Below, piece by piece: positions 7,811-17,212 of a stretch of DNA of 64,000 nt. This stretch comes from an uncultured Erythrobacter sp. (lineage in GTDB: Bacteria; Pseudomonadota; Alphaproteobacteria; Sphingomonadales; Sphingomonadaceae). Location: contig CANMUS010000004.1 in NCBI GenBank assembly GCA_947501215.1, forward strand, positions 124,001 through 188,000, given 5' to 3'. The notes under the pieces were generated by a model. The model saw only the letters and a list, made by a program, of their open reading frames with translations, ran no database searches and was not told the origin of the DNA. The position numbers were made by a program, and so were the translations under genes. Every line of letters starts with the position of its first letter. The stretch's first letter is position 1.

Positions 7811-10039
7811 ATGAACGAGCAAGAACTTCAACACGACGAACATCATTGCCACCAACACGGTCATGGCGACAAGGCGCCGAAGGATGGACGCTACGATAGC
7901 GTCCCGGAAGGTTACGCCGGTGCGGTATATACATGCCCCATGCACCCGCAGGTGCGGCAAACGCACCCGGGCTCCTGTCCCATTTGCGGTATGGGTCTGG
8001 AGCTCGAATCCGCGGCGATGCTGGATGAGGGACCGAACCCGGAACTCGTCGATTTCACACGGCGCTTCTGGGTGGGAACGGTTCTCACAATTCCTTTGCT
8101 CGTCCTTACAATGGGGCCACTGCTAGGGTTCTCCGGCATTCGCGAATTCCTTGGAGAACGCGCCACCCTTTGGATCGAACTGGTATTGGGGACGCCGGTG
8201 GTCCTTTGGTGCGGCTGGCCTTTCTTGGTGCGGGCGTGGAATTCGTTCCGAACGATGAACCTCAACATGTTCTCGCTTATCGGGATGGGCGTAATCGCGG
8301 CCTGGCTGTTCAGCGTGGTTGCTGTAATAGCTCCGGATATTTTCCCTGACGGCTTCCGCGATGCTGAGGGCCATGTCGGCGTCTATTTTGAAGCAGCAGC
8401 GGTTATTGTGACGCTGGTCCTGCTAGGGCAGGTCATGGAACTGCGTGCTCGCGAAGGCACAGGCAAGGCAATCCGCGCATTGCTCGACCTTGCAGCGAAG
8501 ACAGCGCGGGTCATCCGTGATGATGGCAGCGAGGAGGAGATCCCGCTCGAACACGTCCATGTCGGCGACCGCCTGCGCGTGCGACCCGGCGAGAAAGTGC
8601 CGGTCGATGGCGAAGTCGTCGATGGCAGGTCCTCCGTCGATGAAAGCATGATTACTGGCGAGCCTGTTCCGATCGAGAAGGTCGCTGGCGATCCCGTGAC
8701 CGGGGCTACGATCAACGGCACTGGCAGCCTCGTGATCGAAGCCAAGCGGGTTGGATCGGACACCATGCTTTCGCAGATCGTCGAGATGGTGGCAGCCGCG
8801 CAGCGTTCGCGCGCGCCGATCCAGAAATATGCGGACAAGGTCGCCGGCTGGTTCGTGCCGGTAGTGATCGGGGTGGCCGTGCTCGCGTTCATCGCCTGGG
8901 CCATCTGGGGACCAGAACCCACCCTGGCCTATGCCCTGGTCGCCGCAGTTGCCGTGCTGATCATCGCCTGCCCCTGTGCGCTTGGCCTGGCCACGCCAAT
9001 GTCGATCATGACCGCGACCGGCAGGGGCGCGCAAGCTGGCGTGCTGATCAAGAACGCCGAAGCGCTGGAACGCTTCGAGAAGATCGACACGCTGATCGTC
9101 GACAAGACCGGAACGCTCACCGAGGGCAAGCCAAAGCTTGTGGCCGTCCTGCCCCAGCCGGGAATGGATGAAGAGGAAGTCTTGCGAGTGGCCGCATCGC
9201 TCGAACGCGGCTCCGAACATCCCCTGGCGGAAGCCATTGTGAATGGTGCCGAGGAGCGAGGCATCGCCTTGGTTGAAGCCACGGAGTTCGAGGCGGTCAC
9301 CGGCAAGGGTGTGCAGGGCAAAGTCGATGGGCAAGCGGTAGCGCTCGGTAACAAGGCGATGATCGAGGACCTCGGCCTCACCGCGGGTGATCTGGTCGAA
9401 AGGGCCAACCAACGCCGTGATGAAGGCGAAACCGTGATGTTCGTAGCCATCGAAGGCGTGATTGCCGGGCTCGTTAGCGTGGCTGATCCGGTCAAGGAAA
9501 CCACGCCAGATGCGCTCAAGGCACTGCATGCTCTTGGCCTGCGCATCATCATGGCGACGGGCGACAACGAACGCACGGCCAAGGCTGTTGCAGCGCAGCT
9601 TGGTATCGACGAAATCCGCGCCGACGTCCTGCCCGAAGACAAGGCTCGCATCATTCGCGAATTGCAGAATGGCGGGGCCAGGGTGGCCATGGCAGGCGAC
9701 GGGGTGAACGATGCCCCCGCACTGGCACAGGCCGATGTCGGCATCGCCATGGGCACCGGCGCCGATGTCGCTATCGAAAGCGCAGGCATAACTCTCGTGA
9801 AGGGCAATCTCGACGGGATCGTCCGTGCTCGCCGACTTGCCCAAGCGACCATGCGCAACATCCGGCAGAATTTGTTCTTCGCGCTGATCTACAATGCTGC
9901 CGGCGTGCCCGTTGCAGCAGGGGTGCTCTATCCGGTCATGGGAATGCTCATCAGTCCGATGTTCGCCGCGTTTGCGATGAGTGCATCCTCGATCTCGGTG
10001 GTCCTCAACTCCCTGCGCTTGCGGACGGCAAGGCTGTGA
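7811..10039 (+). CDS. copA: Copper-translocating P1B-type ATPase
   Basis: A 742-residue efflux ATPase. The His-rich N-terminus ([13 protein letters not shown]) is followed by a heavy-metal-binding domain of the [20 protein letters not shown] type (residues ~38-60). Then come the membrane helices, the TGEP actuator loop ([10 protein letters not shown]), the transmembrane CPC motif ([13 protein letters not shown]), the phosphorylation site DKTGTLTEG, and [13 protein letters not shown] and the HMBD indicate Cu(I)/Ag(I) export across the inner membrane. It begins 17 bases after the PRPP-synthetase gene and overlaps the next permease gene by four bases (GTGA). Confidence 0.95.
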   Translation: MNEQELQHDEHHCHQHGHGDKAPKDGRYDSVPEGYAGAVYTCPMHPQVRQTHPGSCPICGMGLELESAAMLDEGPNPELVDFTRRFWVGTVLTIPLLVLTMGPLLGFSGIREFLGERATLWIELVLGTPVVLWCGWPFLVRAWNSFRTMNLNMFSLIGMGVIAAWLFSVVAVIAPDIFPDGFRDAEGHVGVYFEAAAVIVTLVLLGQVMELRAREGTGKAIRALLDLAAKTARVIRDDGSEEEIPLEHVHVGDRLRVRPGEKVPVDGEVVDGRSSVDESMITGEPVPIEKVAGDPVTGATINGTGSLVIEAKRVGSDTMLSQIVEMVAAAQRSRAPIQKYADKVAGWFVPVVIGVAVLAFIAWAIWGPEPTLAYALVAAVAVLIIACPCALGLATPMSIMTATGRGAQAGVLIKNAEALERFEKIDTLIVDKTGTLTEGKPKLVAVLPQPGMDEEEVLRVAASLERGSEHPLAEAIVNGAEERGIALVEATEFEAVTGKGVQGKVDGQAVALGNKAMIEDLGLTAGDLVERANQRRDEGETVMFVAIEGVIAGLVSVADPVKETTPDALKALHALGLRIIMATGDNERTAKAVAAQLGIDEIRADVLPEDKARIIRELQNGGARVAMAGDGVNDAPALAQADVGIAMGTGADVAIESAGITLVKGNLDGIVRARRLAQATMRNIRQNLFFALIYNAAGVPVAAGVLYPVMGMLISPMFAAFAMSASSISVVLNSLRLRTARL

Positions 10040-11388
10040 CGGAAGAGCACCATAACCACAGTGCTGGTCAGCATTCGCACGGCGGATCAGAAGAAAAGGG
10101 AAGCATCACGCTCGGCGGCGCTGTTGCCATGGGCACCGGCGTGATGATCGGCGCGGGTATCTTCGCACTCACCGGACAGATCGCAGAACTCGCCGGACCA
10201 TTGTTCCCGCTGTCATTCATCGCCGGCGCCATCGTCACTGCCTTGGCGGCATACAGCTACATCAAGATGTCCAACGCCTGGCCATCTTCAGGCGGCATCG
10301 CGATGATCCTGCAGAAGGCATACGGCCCCGGCACCGTAGCCGCTGCGGCTTCGCTGCTTATGGCGCTTTCGATGGTGATCAACGAGAGCCTCGTCGCGCG
10401 CACATTTGCCACCTATGCGCTTCGCCCCTTCGAGATGCAGGACAATGGCCTGCTGCAGTCTGCACTCGCCCTGGCGCTGATCGTGTTCGCCTATCTCGTG
10501 AATGCTTCGGGCAATCGCTCGGTGAGCATGGTCTCGATTGTCATGTCCGCAATCAAGATCGGCGGTATCGCGATCTTCGCCATTGCCGCGCTCTGGGTGA
10601 GCGGGTTCTCAGGCGGAGCTTTTGCCGAACCCACAACCGGATTCGGATGGGAAGGCATGGTTGCTTCCGTCGCCTTCTCGATCCTTGCCTTCAAGGGCTT
10701 CACGACTATCACGAACAGCGGCGGCGAGATCGTTGACCCACACCGCAATGTCGGGCGCACGATCATGATCGCCATTGGCATCTGCGTCGTGACTTACCTC
10801 CTCGTTGCGGCTGCAGTGGGTGCGAGCCTTGGTATCGACGAGATCGTGGAGGCGCGGGATTACTCGCTGGCGGCCGCTGCAGAACCCGCGCTTGGCCGCG
10901 TAGGGTTCTGGTTCACGATTGTGATCGCCATTACCGCGACCGCCTCTGGCGTCGTGGCGAGCGTGTTCGCCGTATCCCGCATGCTGACAATGCTCACCGA
11001 GATGAAGATGATCCCGCACAGCCACTTCGGAATGAAAGGTAGTCTGCGCAGCCACCTGTTGGTCTACACAGTGGTGGTCGCCGGAGTCCTTGCGGTCCTG
11101 TTCGACCTTTCCCGCATTGCTGCCCTTGGCGTGTTCTTTTACCTGGTCATGGACATGCTCGTGCATTGGGGCGTCCTGCGGAACCTGCGCAAGGAAATCG
11201 GTGCGCGGGCCGAGATCCTGCTGGCAGCATTGGCAGCTGACCTGGTCGTCCTGGGTGCCTTCACCTGGACCAAGTTGCAGAGCGACGCGATGATTGTCCT
11301 CTACGCCGCCGTGGGGATCGCCGTTGTCTTCGCCGGAGAACATCTGTTCCTGCGTCGCAAGGAAGCTACTGAAGAAGAGCCCGCCTAG
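10036..11388 (+). CDS. APC-superfamily permease with His-rich N-terminus
   Basis: A 450-residue transporter with about 12 hydrophobic segments and the APC signature near the start ([22 protein letters not shown]). Unusually, the N-terminus is [13 protein letters not shown], similar to the His-rich leader of the copper ATPase encoded just upstream. The GTG at 10036 overlaps the ATPase stop (GTGA), so the two are translationally coupled. Family members move amino acids or polyamines. The leader and coupling suggest a role linked to metal stress, for example supply of a metal-chelating amino acid, but that is inference. Confidence 0.8.
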   Translation: MTEEHHNHSAGQHSHGGSEEKGSITLGGAVAMGTGVMIGAGIFALTGQIAELAGPLFPLSFIAGAIVTALAAYSYIKMSNAWPSSGGIAMILQKAYGPGTVAAAASLLMALSMVINESLVARTFATYALRPFEMQDNGLLQSALALALIVFAYLVNASGNRSVSMVSIVMSAIKIGGIAIFAIAALWVSGFSGGAFAEPTTGFGWEGMVASVAFSILAFKGFTTITNSGGEIVDPHRNVGRTIMIAIGICVVTYLLVAAAVGASLGIDEIVEARDYSLAAAAEPALGRVGFWFTIVIAITATASGVVASVFAVSRMLTMLTEMKMIPHSHFGMKGSLRSHLLVYTVVVAGVLAVLFDLSRIAALGVFFYLVMDMLVHWGVLRNLRKEIGARAEILLAALAADLVVLGAFTWTKLQSDAMIVLYAAVGIAVVFAGEHLFLRRKEATEEEPA

Positions 11389-11406
11389 CGGTGCAAACGT
11401 TGGGTT

Positions 11407-11868
11407 TTGGAGGCGAGAGTCATTTCTGGTTCTGGGAAACACAGCGCGAAGACCGGAAGCCATCCCGAAGTGTGGCTGGCCGTTCAAAGCTTGCTCGTCG
11501 CCTTCCTTTGGGAAATGCTCCAGATGCCGTTCTACGTGATGGATGGCATGACAGCTTGGGCAGTAACGAAGAGCTGTGCGCTCGCGTCACTTGGCGATGC
11601 GGGCATCATGGTTGGTGCGGCATGGATTGCTGATCGGCTAACTGGCGGCGGTCTCTGGCGCGAACGTCTGACTTCGCGGCCCGTGGGGATATTCCTGGGT
11701 GTTGGACTGGCCGCAACCGCTGCGATCGAGTGGATGGCACTGCGGAGCGACTGGGGTTGGAGCTATGCCCAATCAATGCCTACTCTGCTCGGCATTGGGG
11801 TAGTGCCTCTCGCCATGTGGGTAGTCGTCCCACTGGCGTCGCTGGGCTTGGCGCGACGAATGGCTTAA
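11407..11868 (+). CDS. Hypothetical four-helix membrane protein
   Basis: About 153 residues with four hydrophobic segments (WLAVQSLLVAFLWEML; LASLGDAGIMVGAAWIA; VGIFLGVGLAATAAIEWMA; LLGIGVVPLAMWVVVPLA). No family is recognised. The start is uncertain: the TTG at 11407 gives the longest frame, while the GTG at 11470 would begin directly at the first helix. It lies in the same direction as the copper ATPase and permease genes and before a K+-channel-like gene, so it is probably part of the same unit. Confidence 0.55.
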   Translation: MEARVISGSGKHSAKTGSHPEVWLAVQSLLVAFLWEMLQMPFYVMDGMTAWAVTKSCALASLGDAGIMVGAAWIADRLTGGGLWRERLTSRPVGIFLGVGLAATAAIEWMALRSDWGWSYAQSMPTLLGIGVVPLAMWVVVPLASLGLARRMA

Positions 11869-12087
11869 ACGTCCTTTAGGCCGCGCTTCTTATTTCCCCA
11901 CACAACAGCAACTTAGCCTCGCAGCCAAGACATCGCTCGGGGCACCTTGAGACCTTCTTCGTTCAGGGACAGCGCTTCCCCGCTGGGAACGAAACGGTTT
12001 CGCGTCCCGTTAAAACCAGCAAACTGAGATGGAGAAGCAGCCATATCAATTGCCCTGCTAATAGGCGTAATTCTGTTCATCGCGGCC

Positions 12088-12456
12088 TTGTGGATGCACA
12101 TCGGAATAATCCGCTTGGCGAAGCGCACAGTTGCGACAAGCACGCCCGGCTTTTTCAACTTGAGCCTCGCGTATCTTATCGTTCTCGCCAGTCACCTGGC
12201 CGTTACAGGCCTTTTTGCTGTTGGGTTTGCCGGTGCAGCCGGTCTCGGACTCGGCGGCTTCGAGAAGGAGCCTGTCATGAGCGCCATGGACCTATACTAC
12301 TTCTCGCTCATCAACATCACCACGCTCGGACTCGGAGACATCTATCCGACCGGGCACCTACGCGCGCTTGCAGGGATCGAATCCCTAACCGGCTTCCTTC
12401 TGATCAGCTGCACGGCGCAATTCGTTTTCCAGACAATGTCGGAACAGGAGAAATGA
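12088..12456 (+). CDS. Two-pore-type K+ channel-like protein (start unclear)
   Basis: The core has a transmembrane segment, a pore loop with the selectivity-like sequence TTLGLGDIYP (compare TVGYGD) and a second helix (SLTGFLLISCTAQFVF), matching the ion-channel (Ion_trans_2) fold. The only Met/TTG starts are at 12088 (TTG) or 12094 (ATG). However, the open frame continues upstream to 12028 and encodes a further hydrophobic helix (ISIALLIGVILFIAALW) preceded by a GGAGAA ribosome-binding site at 12031. The true start may be a non-standard codon (ATA 12043 or ATT 12049) or the 5' end may be frameshifted. It ends 3 bases before the DUF305 gene. Confidence 0.65.
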   Translation: MWMHIGIIRLAKRTVATSTPGFFNLSLAYLIVLASHLAVTGLFAVGFAGAAGLGLGGFEKEPVMSAMDLYYFSLINITTLGLGDIYPTGHLRALAGIESLTGFLLISCTAQFVFQTMSEQEK

Positions 12457-12459
12457 TCG

Positions 12460-13068
12460 ATGCCTGAGCATAAGCAACACGGCGGCGGGGGCAATTACTG
12501 GCGCTTCATGGCAATGGTGGCGACATCGACCGCGATCATGTTTGGCCTGATGTATCTAAATACTTACGAACTCGATCACGTGTTCTGGAGCGAGACGCGC
12601 TTCTGGATGACCTTCGTCATGGGCGGCATGATGATGATCGTCATGCTGCTCTTCATGTGGGGGATGTACAAGGACAAGACCAAGAACTTCATCATCCTGG
12701 GGGTTGGTGCCCTAACCTTCGCGGTGGCGCTCTGGTTGGTTCGCAGCCAGGCGACCGTCAACGATGAAGAATATATGGCAGCGATGATCCCCCATCACTC
12801 GATCGCCGTCTTGACCAGTTCGCGAGCAGAGATCACCGATCCGCGTGTTCGCAAGCTCGCAGACTCCATCATCGAAGCGCAAGTCAAGGAAATCGCCGAG
12901 ATGAAGATGTTGATCGAAGACATCGAGACCAATGGCGAAATGGGCGATGGCACGCCTCTCCCCGCACGGACTACCGACCTAACTCCGGAACTCTTGGAGG
13001 AAGCCAAGAAAGCACTCGAGCGCCCAGTTGAACCTGATGTCCGTGAAGAGGTCACAATCGGAGAGTGA
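12460..13068 (+). CDS. DUF305-domain membrane protein
   Basis: A 202-residue protein. Three N-terminal transmembrane helices (about residues 14-34, 46-68, 77-93), with Met-rich turns (GGMMMIVMLLFMWGMY), are followed by a DUF305 segment: EEYMAAMIPHHSIAVLTSS and then ITDPRVRKLADSIIEAQVKE. The adjacent HH pair and the helices are the family hallmark. DUF305 proteins often lie next to copper resistance genes and are ferritin-like in fold; their role is unresolved. It appears to close the rightward copper unit. Confidence 0.8.
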   Translation: MPEHKQHGGGGNYWRFMAMVATSTAIMFGLMYLNTYELDHVFWSETRFWMTFVMGGMMMIVMLLFMWGMYKDKTKNFIILGVGALTFAVALWLVRSQATVNDEEYMAAMIPHHSIAVLTSSRAEITDPRVRKLADSIIEAQVKEIAEMKMLIEDIETNGEMGDGTPLPARTTDLTPELLEEAKKALERPVEPDVREEVTIGE

Positions 13069-13293
13069 TCCTCGCCAGTGCCGTCTGCTTTTGTCCGCCT
13101 GTGCCTTCGACTTGAAGGTCCGGAATTGGGGCGCAAAGCCGCCATCAATGAAGGGTGAAACCTTCGTGGCAACTGGACAACGAAGAAGGGGATGGAATGT
13201 CATTTGAGAAGTTTGGTGGCTGACCCCGAGAGGTGAAAATTCCACCAGAGGCGCACAGACTTGCAGCCAGCTGCGCGCCGCCTAGAGACTCTC

Positions 13294-13818
13294 ATGACAA
13301 AGAAAAATGTGAAAGGCACAGCGTCCTACGCAGACGCTCTGCTCATCTGCCAAAACCTTGGCGAACTTACCGCCTACGAAATCGCCGGCGACCAGATCCT
13401 AATACCAGATGATGATGACAGTTCCTCCAGCATCGCCCGGTCGCTCGTCCTCATGCCGGGTGTCAGGCTAGCTTCTGACGAAATGGCTGGAGGCATCGCC
13501 ATGCTTGGGACTAGCGCCCTTGGGGTGCGATGTCTGACCCATTCTGACGGCAAGCGAACTCCTGAGTTCACTGTGCTGTTCGCAGAGAATGGCAAAGCCG
13601 AACGCTTTGCAGGCATGCGTCCATGGTTTGATAGGGAAAGCGGCCTTTATCTCCTCCCAGATGAAGACACGGCTGCAGGCAACCCTACGTGCTTCAAGTT
13701 CGACCGTGGCCTGCGCAAGGTCGCGCAGCCTTGGTCCGACGAAGCCGACCGGCATCGCGGTATTGCCGAAGCCACGACGCTGCTTCTGGAGGAAGGGGCC
13801 GATAACCGGCCAGGCTGA
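13294..13818 (+). CDS. Hypothetical protein in integrase-proximal gene block
   Basis: A 174-residue soluble protein of no recognised family. It has an acidic, serine-rich loop near residue 40 (IPDDDDSSSSIARSLVL), which separates two more ordered parts. The ATG at 13294 is used; the frame extends upstream to a TTG at 13261. It is the first gene of a rightward run (13294-16242) between the copper genes and the recombinase module. Confidence 0.5.
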   Translation: MTKKNVKGTASYADALLICQNLGELTAYEIAGDQILIPDDDDSSSSIARSLVLMPGVRLASDEMAGGIAMLGTSALGVRCLTHSDGKRTPEFTVLFAENGKAERFAGMRPWFDRESGLYLLPDEDTAAGNPTCFKFDRGLRKVAQPWSDEADRHRGIAEATTLLLEEGADNRPG

Positions 13819-13838
13819 TCCCAAGAATGAAGTGACGG

Positions 13839-13911
13839 CTCGGCGGTAAGGCCGAGTAGAAAATGAAATAAAGTGGGGAGGGTGAGCTCGGCCAGAGCGG
13901 CCTCCCCCGAA
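13839..13911 (+). promoter_or_regulatory. Two-hairpin leader upstream of the 13924 gene
   Basis: Two inverted repeats precede the gene at 13924. The first is CTCGGC (13839-13844) with GCCGAG (13851-13856). The second is nested: GGGGAGG (13875-13881) pairs with CCTCCCC (13901-13907), enclosing GCTC (13886-13889) with GAGC (13895-13898). The second ends 17 bases before the ATG, so it could act on translation or termination. Neither has a T-run typical of a simple terminator. Confidence 0.45.
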
Positions 13912-13923
13912 GGACTATCCAAA

Positions 13924-14454
13924 ATGAATATGATTAGCCTGCAATGCCCTCTCCAGGGCGAACCCGTGCTGCCGCCTACTACCTACAAGACCTTCAGGAC
14001 GCAGAGCCGGTTCGGCGCATTCGTGAGCGCATCCGGACTCTCGTGCGAGGGCGAAGATATGAGCGCCCACGCTGCGGACGGGTTCTATGCGGACCGGGAA
14101 GCGAGCGTGGTGATCACCGCCACTTCTTGCGACCGACCGCTGTTCTTCCCCGAATGCGAGGCGCTGGCCCAGTTCCTGCTGATGGACCTTGTGCTGATGC
14201 GGTTCGATCCGCTCCTTGGTGCCTCGTTCGATGTGCTGATGGCCGGCAGCCAGAACTGGCTCTGCGACCTCCTCGCCTGGCGCCGTGAAGGCGGCGACAT
14301 GTGGCTGGTGCCGGCACGGGCTTCGGGTCCGCACTTTTGCCTGAACGAGAGCGGGCTCGAAGCTTGCGAAGGCGCTCCTTACGCAAATGGGTTCGAGCGC
14401 TACGCCGGCATCATTCGCGCCATCGAAGCTCCTTCGTTCGAAGGGAGGTTCTGA
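13924..14454 (+). CDS. Hypothetical protein in integrase-proximal gene block
   Basis: A 176-residue soluble protein without a recognised domain. It contains a moderately hydrophobic central part (ALAQFLLMDLVLMRFDPL) and several Cys residues. The ATG at 13924 is preceded by a structured leader (13839-13911). It ends 2 bases before the HUH-motif gene, indicating one transcript. Confidence 0.5.
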   Translation: MNMISLQCPLQGEPVLPPTTYKTFRTQSRFGAFVSASGLSCEGEDMSAHAADGFYADREASVVITATSCDRPLFFPECEALAQFLLMDLVLMRFDPLLGASFDVLMAGSQNWLCDLLAWRREGGDMWLVPARASGPHFCLNESGLEACEGAPYANGFERYAGIIRAIEAPSFEGRF

Positions 14455-14456
14455 TC

Positions 14457-15080
14457 ATGGCTCAGCTTCCTTCTAGGAATATCGATACCTTCGAGCACGT
14501 GGCCGAACCGCTGCAGACGAAGCTGAGCGTGTTCGTCCACGACCTTTGCGACGAGCATCCAGATTTTGCCTTCTCGCGCCATTGGTACAAAGGAAAGGAG
14601 AATAGGGTCGGTGTGGAACCTTGGCTCAATAAAAAGCTCTTTCCCGGAGAAGACCCCCGGTTTGGCTGCGCGGCCAAATACGACCTGCTTCTCCCACCTA
14701 CGGCCCCGGGGGATCTTGGCAGGTACGGAACCCTCGTTGACCGGTTCGATGACACGCTTCCGGATTATGAGCAGCACGCGATGATCCACGTGAAGATCAT
14801 GCTCGATCCGGCTGAGGCATGGCATGTCGGCTTCGAACGCGTGCGCAGCTACGCGCGCCATCACTTCGCGCATCGCTTCGCGACGGTCCTCATCGCGCAT
14901 ATCCCGGGCCTCGCTGGCCTTAAAGGGCAAGGCAACCACGTCCATTGCGCGGTCCTCTCCCGCGAGATCACCATCAATGGCTTCGGCGGTGCCTGCAGCG
15001 ATTTGTGCAGCGATCGTGGCTACGAGGCGGCGCTTGCTGCCTGGCGTAAACACAAGAAAACCTGGAAGGTGTCGGCATGA
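14457..15080 (+). CDS. HUH-motif protein, MobA/MobL-relaxase-like
   Basis: A 207-residue protein. The C-terminal half has ATVLIAHIPGLAGL, then GNHVHCAVLSREI, then GFGGACSDLCSDRGYEAAL. The His-hydrophobic-His triad (HVH) after a beta-strand, followed by a charged Arg/Glu, resembles the HUH metal site of MobA/MobL plasmid relaxases. The usual N-terminal catalytic Tyr cannot be placed with certainty and the protein is much shorter than a full relaxase, so it could be a relaxase relative with another role. It overlaps the next gene by four bases (ATGA). Function is not established. Confidence 0.5.
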   Translation: MAQLPSRNIDTFEHVAEPLQTKLSVFVHDLCDEHPDFAFSRHWYKGKENRVGVEPWLNKKLFPGEDPRFGCAAKYDLLLPPTAPGDLGRYGTLVDRFDDTLPDYEQHAMIHVKIMLDPAEAWHVGFERVRSYARHHFAHRFATVLIAHIPGLAGLKGQGNHVHCAVLSREITINGFGGACSDLCSDRGYEAALAAWRKHKKTWKVSA

Positions 15081-15580
15081 GCGAGGCAGCAAAGACTGGC
15101 CCCTCGGCCCTCCTTGCAGAGCATCTTGCTCGCAAGGGGCAAGAAGAACTCGACAAGATGCAAGTCACCATTGACCTCGCTCGCCAGCTTCTGGCGGGCG
15201 GGGAGGTTCAGCCATACGCGGACGGCGAGAATCCCTTCGAAGTCGCTCCATATTCTTGGGAGACTTCCGAGCCTAGGGGTCATGCTCCGAGGCGTATTTT
15301 TCTCGGGACCGTAAGCGAGCTGGCAACGGGCACGGGCCATACGGTCTATTTCGCGGCTGGCCTCGCTCGGGATGAGGATGATTTCCGTCGGCAGTTGGCG
15401 GCTCACATCGGGCACACGCTTGCCAATGGCGCGACGGTGAATGTGGGACTCGGGTACTTTCCGTTCTCCAAGACCTTCATTTCGCATTCCCTCCGCCAGA
15501 TTTTGCAGAAGTTTGATGAAGGTCGGAATGCGCCAGCGAGCTTTCTCTATCTCGGTAGGTGGCATGAAAATCGCTCTTGA
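15077..15580 (+). CDS. Hypothetical protein coupled to HUH-motif gene
   Basis: A 167-residue soluble protein of unrecognised family. An N-terminal helical part (SALLAEHLARKGQEELDKMQ) is followed by a mixed region. The start overlaps the stop of the HUH-motif gene (ATGA at 15077-15080), implying coupled translation and related function. The next gene, an exonuclease-like one, begins about 90 bases downstream. Confidence 0.5.
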   Translation: MSEAAKTGPSALLAEHLARKGQEELDKMQVTIDLARQLLAGGEVQPYADGENPFEVAPYSWETSEPRGHAPRRIFLGTVSELATGTGHTVYFAAGLARDEDDFRRQLAAHIGHTLANGATVNVGLGYFPFSKTFISHSLRQILQKFDEGRNAPASFLYLGRWHENRS

Positions 15581-15672
15581 AGGCATGCTGCCCGCAGGCT
15601 CTCTGCCGGGTCCAGCAGGACTGGGAGAGGGCATTCAAACATTCCCGTGAGTTGGAAAAGAGAATAACCGAA

Positions 15673-16242
15673 ATGAAGAACATCCTGAACCGAAGCGACC
15701 TGCGCATTGCGATCCTCGACGTCGAAGCATCAGCGCTTGAGGCAGGTAGCTATCCGATCGAAGTGGGTGTGGCGCTCGTGCGCGGAGCTTCTGAGCCTAT
15801 CGGTGTCGGAGCAAAGCTGATCCGGCCGACCTCCGACTGGCTCAAGACCGGCTTGTGGTCGAAATCTTCTGAAGCGGTACACTGCCTTCCGCTTGAGCGC
15901 GTGCAGCGTGAGGGTGAACCTGTCGAAGCGGTTTGTGACTGGCTAAACGGTTTGCTCGGCATAGACACCATCGTTGCCTCAGATGCTCCCAGATACGATC
16001 AGGACTGGCTCGACACGCTGTTTACTGCTGCAGGGCGCGAGCAGAGGTTCAGGATTTTCGACTTTCAGATCCTCACGCGGGATTTCAGCGCTGACCAACA
16101 TCACCACTTGGCGTATCTATTGCGGCGAGATCCACCGCCCCATCGCGCGGCGGCGGATGCCTTGCGTCTGACATCGAGGTTGATGGAAACGCATTGGGGG
16201 CATCCGCCGCGCTCAGAGCCTCTTGTACCAAATCCAGTTTGA
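15673..16242 (+). CDS. DnaQ-like DEDDh 3'-5' exonuclease-family protein
   Basis: A 189-residue protein. Exo I is AILDVEASALEAGSYPIEVG (Asp-x-Glu), Exo II lies in VASDAPRYDQDWLDTLF (Asp), and Exo III is HHHLAYLLRRDPPPHRAAAD (His-x4-Asp). These are the four acidic residues plus His of DEDDh exonucleases. The ATG at 15673 follows an AAAGAG ribosome-binding site; the frame is open upstream to a TTG at 15577, which is less likely. It is a small stand-alone exonuclease domain of the kind often carried by mobile elements. Confidence 0.7.
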   Translation: MKNILNRSDLRIAILDVEASALEAGSYPIEVGVALVRGASEPIGVGAKLIRPTSDWLKTGLWSKSSEAVHCLPLERVQREGEPVEAVCDWLNGLLGIDTIVASDAPRYDQDWLDTLFTAAGREQRFRIFDFQILTRDFSADQHHHLAYLLRRDPPPHRAAADALRLTSRLMETHWGHPPRSEPLVPNPV

Positions 16243-16285
16243 TCGGGACTCTTGAGTTACCATCGCTGCGGGTCGCGTTCGTCGA

Positions 16286-16480
16286 TTAATTAGGGGCACC
16301 CTTTCCAGAGTTAGCTGAACGAAACCTCGCATTCAGTTCTGATTTGCGGAAGAACAGGCATCGACCAATCCGGATATAGGGAAGCTGTTTGGTTTCCACC
16401 AATCGATAGATCTTACGTCGTTTCAGCCCGCAGTATTTTGCAGCAGCTGCGGCGCCTTGGATCAGATCGTACTCAAGCAT
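16286..16480 (-). CDS. AlpA/excisionase-like HTH DNA-binding protein
   Basis: A 64-residue protein from the ATG at 16480. It carries a MerR/AlpA-type helix-turn-helix (AAAAAKYCGLKRRKIYRLVE) followed by a wing-like segment (LPYIRIGRCLFFRKSEL), as in excisionases and phage-type regulators. An AGGAA ribosome-binding site lies 7 bases before this ATG; an alternative ATG at 16519 would add 13 residues. It is divergent from the recombinase genes and probably acts as recombination directionality factor or regulator of them. Confidence 0.7.
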   Translation of the reverse strand: MLEYDLIQGAAAAAKYCGLKRRKIYRLVETKQLPYIRIGRCLFFRKSELNARFRSANSGKGAPN

Positions 16481-16582
16481 TCTGAATTCCTGAAGAGAAA
16501 GATTGCACTTACAATTCATATTCTATCCGGCTATCGGTGGGCGACAAGACCTGATCCGAAAAATTTTTCAAGGAGCTGCGAG

Positions 16583-17212
16583 TTGGAGTTTGGTTACGGG
16601 AAAATCGAAGACTTTTTGGCGGTCACGCATGGCGTCGTGCCAACCAAACGCGGCGCCCTTAAGGGACGACTGAAGAATTTTCAGCGCCTGTCATGGCCCG
16701 AGGGAACCAACCAGGGGAAAGGTGCCAAGGTCCGATACACGGTCCGCCAAGCCTTGAGCTTGGCGCTGGGTTTGGAGATCACCCAGCTGGGACTGTCGCC
16801 TGAGGGGGTAATTCACCACATGAAGCGCGCAGGACCTCTGGTTCCAATCGGTCTTCTACATGCTCTCGACACCTTCGAGCAGAACAAAGGGCCAACCTAT
16901 CTAATTCTGTTCCCTCAAACGTTGAGCAACTTCCGAAACCCTGACGAACCGGGGCATCTTTGTTCAGCGGTGATCGCCACTCAGAACGAATTTCCAGCGA
17001 TCCTTCGTTCGTCGATTTTTCAAGTGAACCGGTTCTCCTTCATCGATCTCACCTCAGTTCTAGGTGGGTTTATCATAAACCTACTCGGAAAAGACGGCCC
17101 CCTTAAAGAGCAACTCCGCGGCGACCTCTTGGATTGGGAGAAGGACGAAAGAGTCGCGAGGTTAGAGAGCATCACAAAAATGAAAAATAGGAACTCAAAT
17201 GTCGATACGTAA
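16583..17212 (+). CDS. Putative DNA-binding protein upstream of integrase
   Basis: About 209 residues from the TTG at 16583, which has an AAGGAG ribosome-binding site 7 bases upstream. The frame is open further upstream but lacks such a site. The first ~75 residues (KRGALKGRLKNFQRLSWPEG and VRYTVRQALSLALGLEITQL) look like a winged or MerR-like DNA-binding segment. The rest has no recognised family. It overlaps the integrase gene by 14 bases, so the two are co-expressed and probably act together in element mobility. Confidence 0.5.
   Translation: MEFGYGKIEDFLAVTHGVVPTKRGALKGRLKNFQRLSWPEGTNQGKGAKVRYTVRQALSLALGLEITQLGLSPEGVIHHMKRAGPLVPIGLLHALDTFEQNKGPTYLILFPQTLSNFRNPDEPGHLCSAVIATQNEFPAILRSSIFQVNRFSFIDLTSVLGGFIINLLGKDGPLKEQLRGDLLDWEKDERVARLESITKMKNRNSNVDT

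Noticed and set aside
8423..9844. 473-codon leftward frame opposite copA
   Set aside because: Antisense to a gene with every P-type ATPase motif; no domain.
13149..13205. Very short rightward frame between the DUF305 gene and the next gene
   Set aside because: About 18 codons, no convincing ribosome-binding site and no protein character.
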